Source: Clostridia bacterium
GTDB lineage: Bacteria; Bacillota; Thermoanaerobacteria; Thermoanaerobacterales; Thermoanaerobacteraceae
Direction of reading: 5' to 3'
Length of the DNA: 35,171 bases
NCBI GenBank assembly: GCA_012840485.1
Contig: DULG01000003.1
Span: 1 to 35,171, forward strand
How positions within the stretch are numbered: position 1 is the stretch's first letter; each line of letters opens with the position of its first letter. Shown piece by piece: positions 32,499-35,171 of the stretch. The notes below the pieces were generated by a model. The model worked only from the letters and a program-made list of their open reading frames with translations. It ran no database searches and had not been told where the DNA came from. A program made the position numbers and the translations under genes.

Positions 32499-32927
32499 AT
32501 GTTAATAAGAGATTGCGCGGGAGGAGTTGTATTCAAAGGAGACAGTGTATTTATCCTCAAAAATGAGAAGGGGGAGTGGGTGTTACCCAAAGGGGTTATT
32601 AGAAATAATGAATTGCCTATTGATGTGGCCATAAGGAGAGTCTGTGCTGAAACAGGTCTTAAATCTGTTGAAGTCCTTTCTACTGCTGGTGAAACCAGCT
32701 ACGAATTCTATTCTGTCACCCGTCAACGTCCTGTCTTTAATAAAATCACTTGGTATCTCATGACTACTGATGAAGGAGAATTTAATATTAGCAAAGAAGA
32801 TGGCTTTGTAGAGGGGGGTTTTTATCCTATTGACAAGGCTTTGGAGATGATTACCTACAGTCAAGATAAATCACTTGTAAACGTTTCTTATTTTAAATAT
32901 AAGACGTTGACGAAGGCTTTAGCATAA
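32499..32927 (+). CDS. Nudix-fold protein with degenerate Nudix box
   Basis: The 142-residue protein has the MutT/Nudix fold: RDCAGGVVFKGD at the start, WVLPKG leading into the Nudix box at residues 32-54. Compared with G-x5-E-x7-R-E-U-x-E-E-x-G-U, it keeps G32, E38, R46, E51 and G53, but the RE glutamate is R47 and the first Glu of EE is A50. These two residues normally hold the catalytic Mg2+, so hydrolysis may be lost or weak. I chose ATG 32499, spaced from AGGGGGC; an in-frame TTG is at 32493. A terminator follows. It may be a binding or regulatory Nudix homologue. Confidence 0.85.
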   Translation: MLIRDCAGGVVFKGDSVFILKNEKGEWVLPKGVIRNNELPIDVAIRRVCAETGLKSVEVLSTAGETSYEFYSVTRQRPVFNKITWYLMTTDEGEFNISKEDGFVEGGFYPIDKALEMITYSQDKSLVNVSYFKYKTLTKALA

Positions 32928-32943
32928 AGTAAAGAACTTTGAT

Positions 32944-32968
32944 AAAGCCGGCGACGGCTTTATTTTTT
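32944..32968 (+). terminator. Rho-independent terminator after the Nudix gene
   Basis: AAAGCCG-GCGA-CGGCTTT is followed by ATTTTTT. Confidence 0.88.
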
Positions 32969-33005
32969 GGTTACGATTTGTTATAATTACAAAAGGGGTG
33001 CTATT

Positions 33006-33650
33006 TTGGACAAAAGTTATAAAACTTTGTATGACTATGGGATAGCAGAAATTGAAATAAAGCGATCAAGATTTATTGGACATGCTAAACCAGTTTCATC
33101 GGAAGAAGAGGCAATAAAATTTATAGAAGAAATTAGATCAAAGCATAGAATGGCTACTCATAATGTTTATGCCTATACAATTGGAGAAAATGATGAAATT
33201 CAGCGTTTTAGCGATGATAGGGAACCTTCTGGTACAGCGGGTATCCCTGTGTTGAATGTAATAAAGAAAGAAGAGTTAAAAAATGTTGCTATAGTGGTCA
33301 CAAGATATTTTGGGGGAATACTATTAGGAGCTGGGGGTTTAGTCAGAGCATATACTAAAGGAGCAAAGGTAGCAATTGAAGCTGCTGGGATAGTCGAAAA
33401 AATACCTGCCCAAAAAGTGTCTCTTATTTTTGATTATACTTTGTTCGGTAAACTGCAAAATGAGCTTTTAAAAAAGGGTTACTACATAAAAAACATTTCT
33501 TATACTGATAAAGTTTCTATAATATTACATATTGAAAAGGAATGTCTTTCTGATTTTCAAGATTTTATAAATGAATTGACAAATAAAAAATGCGACATAG
33601 AAATTGGCGAAGATGTTTATCTTTTAAAGAGGAATAATAGTTACATATAG
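33006..33650 (+). CDS. YigZ/IMPACT family protein
   Basis: The 214-residue protein has the UPF0029 N-terminal domain with KRSRFIGHAKPVSSEEEA, FSDDREPSGTAGIPVL and VVTRYFGGILLGAGGLVRAY (about 95-114), followed by a smaller ferredoxin-like C-terminal domain (about 135-205). The eukaryotic relative IMPACT regulates translation through GCN2; the bacterial role is not settled. The start is TTG at 33006 behind AAAAGGGGTG; the frame extends to 32967 but through the upstream terminator, so a longer product is unlikely. Confidence 0.92.
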   Translation: MDKSYKTLYDYGIAEIEIKRSRFIGHAKPVSSEEEAIKFIEEIRSKHRMATHNVYAYTIGENDEIQRFSDDREPSGTAGIPVLNVIKKEELKNVAIVVTRYFGGILLGAGGLVRAYTKGAKVAIEAAGIVEKIPAQKVSLIFDYTLFGKLQNELLKKGYYIKNISYTDKVSIILHIEKECLSDFQDFINELTNKKCDIEIGEDVYLLKRNNSYI

Positions 33651-33744
33651 CAAACACCTTACCCATTTGTATTTATTTTATTGAATTTTATAATAAAGAA
33701 GGGTTGGGGATGCATTTGAGTCTTTAAACTTAGGAGGTAAAAAT

Positions 33745-34149
33745 ATGGAATATTCCTATATAGATTATGTAGAAGAGGCTATGAAAAGAAAAATATGGGC
33801 GGTAGTAGGTGCTCTTCCTAGAGAGACTAAATATGGCTATCAAATTTATCACACTCTTAAATTAAATGGTTATACGGCTTATCCTGTCAATCCTAAATTT
33901 CGCGAAATAGATGGAGACCCTTGCTATGAATCTTTATCCAGTTTGCCTGTAATTCCAGAAGTAGTGGATATGGTGGTTCCTCCTAATAGAGGTGGGCAAT
34001 ATGTAGAGGAAGCGGCAAAATTGGAGGTAGAGTTTATTTGGTTTCAACCAGGAGCAGAAAGTGAAGAATTAATAGAGAAGGCTAAAAGTTTAGGTTTAAA
34101 GGTTATTTACAACACCTGTATCATGTTGGAAACTGATAAAAAGAAATAA
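33745..34149 (+). CDS. CoA-binding domain protein (YccU-like)
   Basis: The 134-residue protein is a single Rossmann-like CoA-binding domain: IWAVVGALPRETKYGYQIY near residues 17-35, GYTAYPVNPKF, DMVVPPNRGGQYVEEAA, WFQPGAESEELIEKA and NTCIMLE at the end. It resembles the CoA-binding part of succinyl-CoA synthetase alpha, without a catalytic domain. Stand-alone members may sense or bind CoA esters; the function is unknown. GGAGGTAAAAAT precedes the ATG. A strong bidirectional terminator follows at the stop codon. Confidence 0.9.
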   Translation: MEYSYIDYVEEAMKRKIWAVVGALPRETKYGYQIYHTLKLNGYTAYPVNPKFREIDGDPCYESLSSLPVIPEVVDMVVPPNRGGQYVEEAAKLEVEFIWFQPGAESEELIEKAKSLGLKVIYNTCIMLETDKKK

Positions 34150-34172
34150 GAGGAGGCTTTCTCCTCTTATTT
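34144..34172. terminator. Bidirectional terminator between converging genes
   Basis: A perfect 12-bp stem, AAATAAGAGGAG / CTCCTCTTATTT, overlaps the stop of the CoA-binding gene and ends next to the minus-strand half-transporter. Confidence 0.88.
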
Positions 34173-34174
34173 AA

Positions 34175-34531
34175 CTATTTACGAGGCTTTGAAAAAATTT
34201 CATATACCCCTATGCAAAACAAAAAAATAGCAAATATTTTTTTTAATATAAAGGCTTTTGTAATTGCTGCTACCATGGCACCTATAAGGCTTCCTATAAT
34301 TCCTCCAATTATAATGAAGGCTATTATTTTATATACTATATTCTTGCTTTTGAAGTGGTATATTAAAGCTATTATTGCTGCAGGAATGAAAGAAAGCAAG
34401 TTAACGCTTTGTGCAATATGTTGTTCAATTCCAATAAAAATAGTTAAAGCAGGTATGAGAATTGTACCTCCTCCAATTCCCATGCCTCCAATGATTCCCG
34501 TAAGAAGCCCTATTACAAATAGTTTCATCAT
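34175..34531 (-). CDS. Half-size TauE/SafE family membrane protein, second gene of a pair
   Basis: The product is about 118 residues with four predicted membrane helices. It carries the family signature once: GIIGGMGIGGGTILIPAL near the start and SVNLLSFIPAAIIAL in the middle. Normal TauE/SafE (TSUP) transporters are about 250-residue proteins with two such halves. I set the start at the ATG overlapping the upstream stop (ATGA); a GTG six bases earlier (34537) and an ATG three bases later are alternatives. It is translationally coupled to the other half. The family exports or imports sulfite, sulfoacetate and related anions; a link to the divergent cysteine synthase is suggestive. Confidence 0.87.
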   Translation of the reverse strand: MMKLFVIGLLTGIIGGMGIGGGTILIPALTIFIGIEQHIAQSVNLLSFIPAAIIALIYHFKSKNIVYKIIAFIIIGGIIGSLIGAMVAAITKAFILKKIFAIFLFCIGVYEIFSKPRK

Positions 34532-34881
34532 ATCCACATCCTGATGGCCGCAATTATTAGTATTATTCCAAAAATCTTTCTTAACAGTGGGATGGAAAGT
34601 TTATTGAGGAAGTATGCCCCAATTATTCCGCCTAAGGTACTTCCTATAGCTATGTTAATGGTTAGGGGAATATTGACAACTTTATTTTCCCAATATACAA
34701 AAGCACTGACTAAAGTTATGGGAAGTATAATTGAGATTGCAGTAGCATGGGCTTTATGGTCTTCTATGCCAAGCAAAAACACCAGTGCAAGGACTACTAG
34801 AGTGCCCCCTCCTGCACCTAAGAGTCCATTTATAATACCAGTTATGAGGCCTATAGATAAAAGTTTCAGCTTATCAGCCAT
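34528..34881 (-). CDS. Half-size TauE/SafE family membrane protein, first gene of a pair
   Basis: The 117-residue product has four predicted membrane helices and the signature GIINGLLGAGGGTLVVLAL at about residues 14-32, followed by HAKATAI-like HATAISIILPITLVSAF. It is the counterpart of the N-terminal half of a TSUP transporter, and the next gene, overlapping its stop, supplies the second half. Neither is obviously truncated: both begin with good starts and keep complete four-helix units. AAAAGGTGATAAA precedes the ATG. The gene diverges from cysK. Confidence 0.87.
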   Translation of the reverse strand: MADKLKLLSIGLITGIINGLLGAGGGTLVVLALVFLLGIEDHKAHATAISIILPITLVSAFVYWENKVVNIPLTINIAIGSTLGGIIGAYFLNKLSIPLLRKIFGIILIIAAIRMWI

Positions 34882-34947
34882 TTTATCACCTTTTACAGTT
34901 TGATACTATTATTTTTTTCTCTAAACTCTTTTGATATTCTAAATTCC

Positions 34948-34977
34948 TTGACATAGCCAGAATATAAAGTTTAAAAT
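34948..34977 (+). promoter_or_regulatory. Promoter of cysK
   Basis: A consensus TTGACA (34948-34953) is followed 17-18 bases later by TTAAAA/TAAAAT (34971-34977). Confidence 0.6.
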
Positions 34978-34978
34978 T

Positions 34979-34995
34979 TTTATAGTATCTATAAA
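34979..34995. promoter_or_regulatory. Operator-like palindrome in the cysK leader
   Basis: TTTATAG-TAT-CTATAAA is a perfect inverted repeat next to the -10 box and likely start point of cysK. A regulator such as a CymR/Rrf2-type repressor would be expected for sulfur genes, but which protein binds is not shown. Confidence 0.45.
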
Positions 34996-35009
34996 TGGAG
35001 GTAAATTTT

Positions 35010-35171
35010 ATGATTGCCAAAAATGTTTTTGAATTGATTGGAAGAACGCCAGTAGTTAAGTTAAATAAAATTGTGGAGAAAGAATGGGCGGAAATTTATT
35101 TAAAATTAGAATTTTTTAATCCTGGAGGCAGCGTTAAAGATAGGGTAGCTTTTTCCATGATAGAAAAGGCA
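35010..35171 (+). CDS. cysK: Cysteine synthase (O-acetylserine sulfhydrylase), 5' part
   Basis: The first 54 codons are in the window; the gene runs off the end. [13 protein letters not shown] and the PLP-lysine motif NPGGSVKDR (K43) are diagnostic of the cysteine synthase/cystathionine beta-synthase family, which uses PLP to join sulfide to O-acetylserine. CysK and CysM cannot be told apart from this part. GGAGGTAAATTTT precedes the ATG. The split TSUP transporter pair lies on the opposite strand upstream, and a palindrome overlaps the promoter region. Confidence 0.9.
   Translation, partial: MIAKNVFELIGRTPVVKLNKIVEKEWAEIYLKLEFFNPGGSVKDRVAFSMIEKA

Noticed and set aside
34212-34903. Two open frames on the plus strand opposite the transporter pair
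   Set aside because: They mirror the hydrophobic codons of the minus-strand TauE/SafE genes and lack starts with ribosome binding sites. The minus frames carry the family signatures.

Overview
The window looks like a chromosomal segment of a low-GC, endospore-forming, anaerobic Firmicute, most like Thermoanaerobacter or Caldanaerobacter. This rests on the AT-rich base composition, an oxygen-labile type iron-sulfur serine dehydratase, a corrinoid-activating ATPase, SleB/SpoIID-type spore wall proteins, GTG/TTG starts with strong ribosome binding sites, and IS605-type debris. The genus is inferred; no 16S or database search is behind it. The window opens at the 3' side of a probable sdaAB and closes inside a cysteine synthase gene.

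Layout. 1-2894: serine dehydratase alpha subunit and oligoendopeptidase F. 2895-3045: terminator and a REP-like inverted repeat. 3046-4116: aroB alone. 4231-10287: pheA, aroF, tyrA and aroA, tightly packed and followed after 18 bases by an OmpR-type response regulator and its histidine kinase. 10374-12141: a zinc-ribbon miniprotein behind a 41-bp palindrome, a cyclic di-AMP riboswitch in front of a LysM cell-wall hydrolase, and (minus strand) a Gdt1-type manganese exporter behind a yybP-ykoY manganese riboswitch. 12336-14427: accessory DNA with a frameshifted, deleted tnpB, a GC-richer RNA-like 3' region, a creatininase-family gene and a SEC-C relic. 14428-18403: a gamma-carbonic-anhydrase-like beta-helix protein without its zinc histidines, a secreted PIG-L deacetylase, and a divergent ROK repressor-nagB pair with two operator-like palindromes. 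18513-22858: PaaK-like ligase, CcdA plus TlpA-like thioredoxin, and an Orn/Lys/Arg decarboxylase (minus) with a structured leader. 23230-27433: a RACo-like ATPase fused to a MetH-activation domain, then an ABC-class ATPase. 27502-28404: tRNA-Leu(CAA) and a decayed minus-strand gene. 28405-34149: a SpoIID/LytB protein with a rearranged domain order, HflX, DUF3189, a Nudix-fold protein with a damaged Nudix box, YigZ and a CoA-binding protein. 34175-35171: two overlapping half-size TauE/SafE genes and the start of cysK.

How the genes work together. The aro/phe/tyr block covers entry into the shikimate pathway (DAHP synthase, DHQ synthase), EPSP synthase and both arms to phenylalanine and tyrosine. 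The nagB region suggests amino-sugar use controlled by the ROK regulator, with the PIG-L deacetylase on the divergent side of the same operators. Three genes are of the cell-wall or spore-wall type. No phage, CRISPR array or complete mobile element was seen. The most unusual points are the RACo/MetH-activation fusion, the rearranged SpoIID protein, the zinc-less beta-helix protein, the degenerate Nudix box, the split TauE/SafE pair and the RNA-like tail of the broken tnpB.
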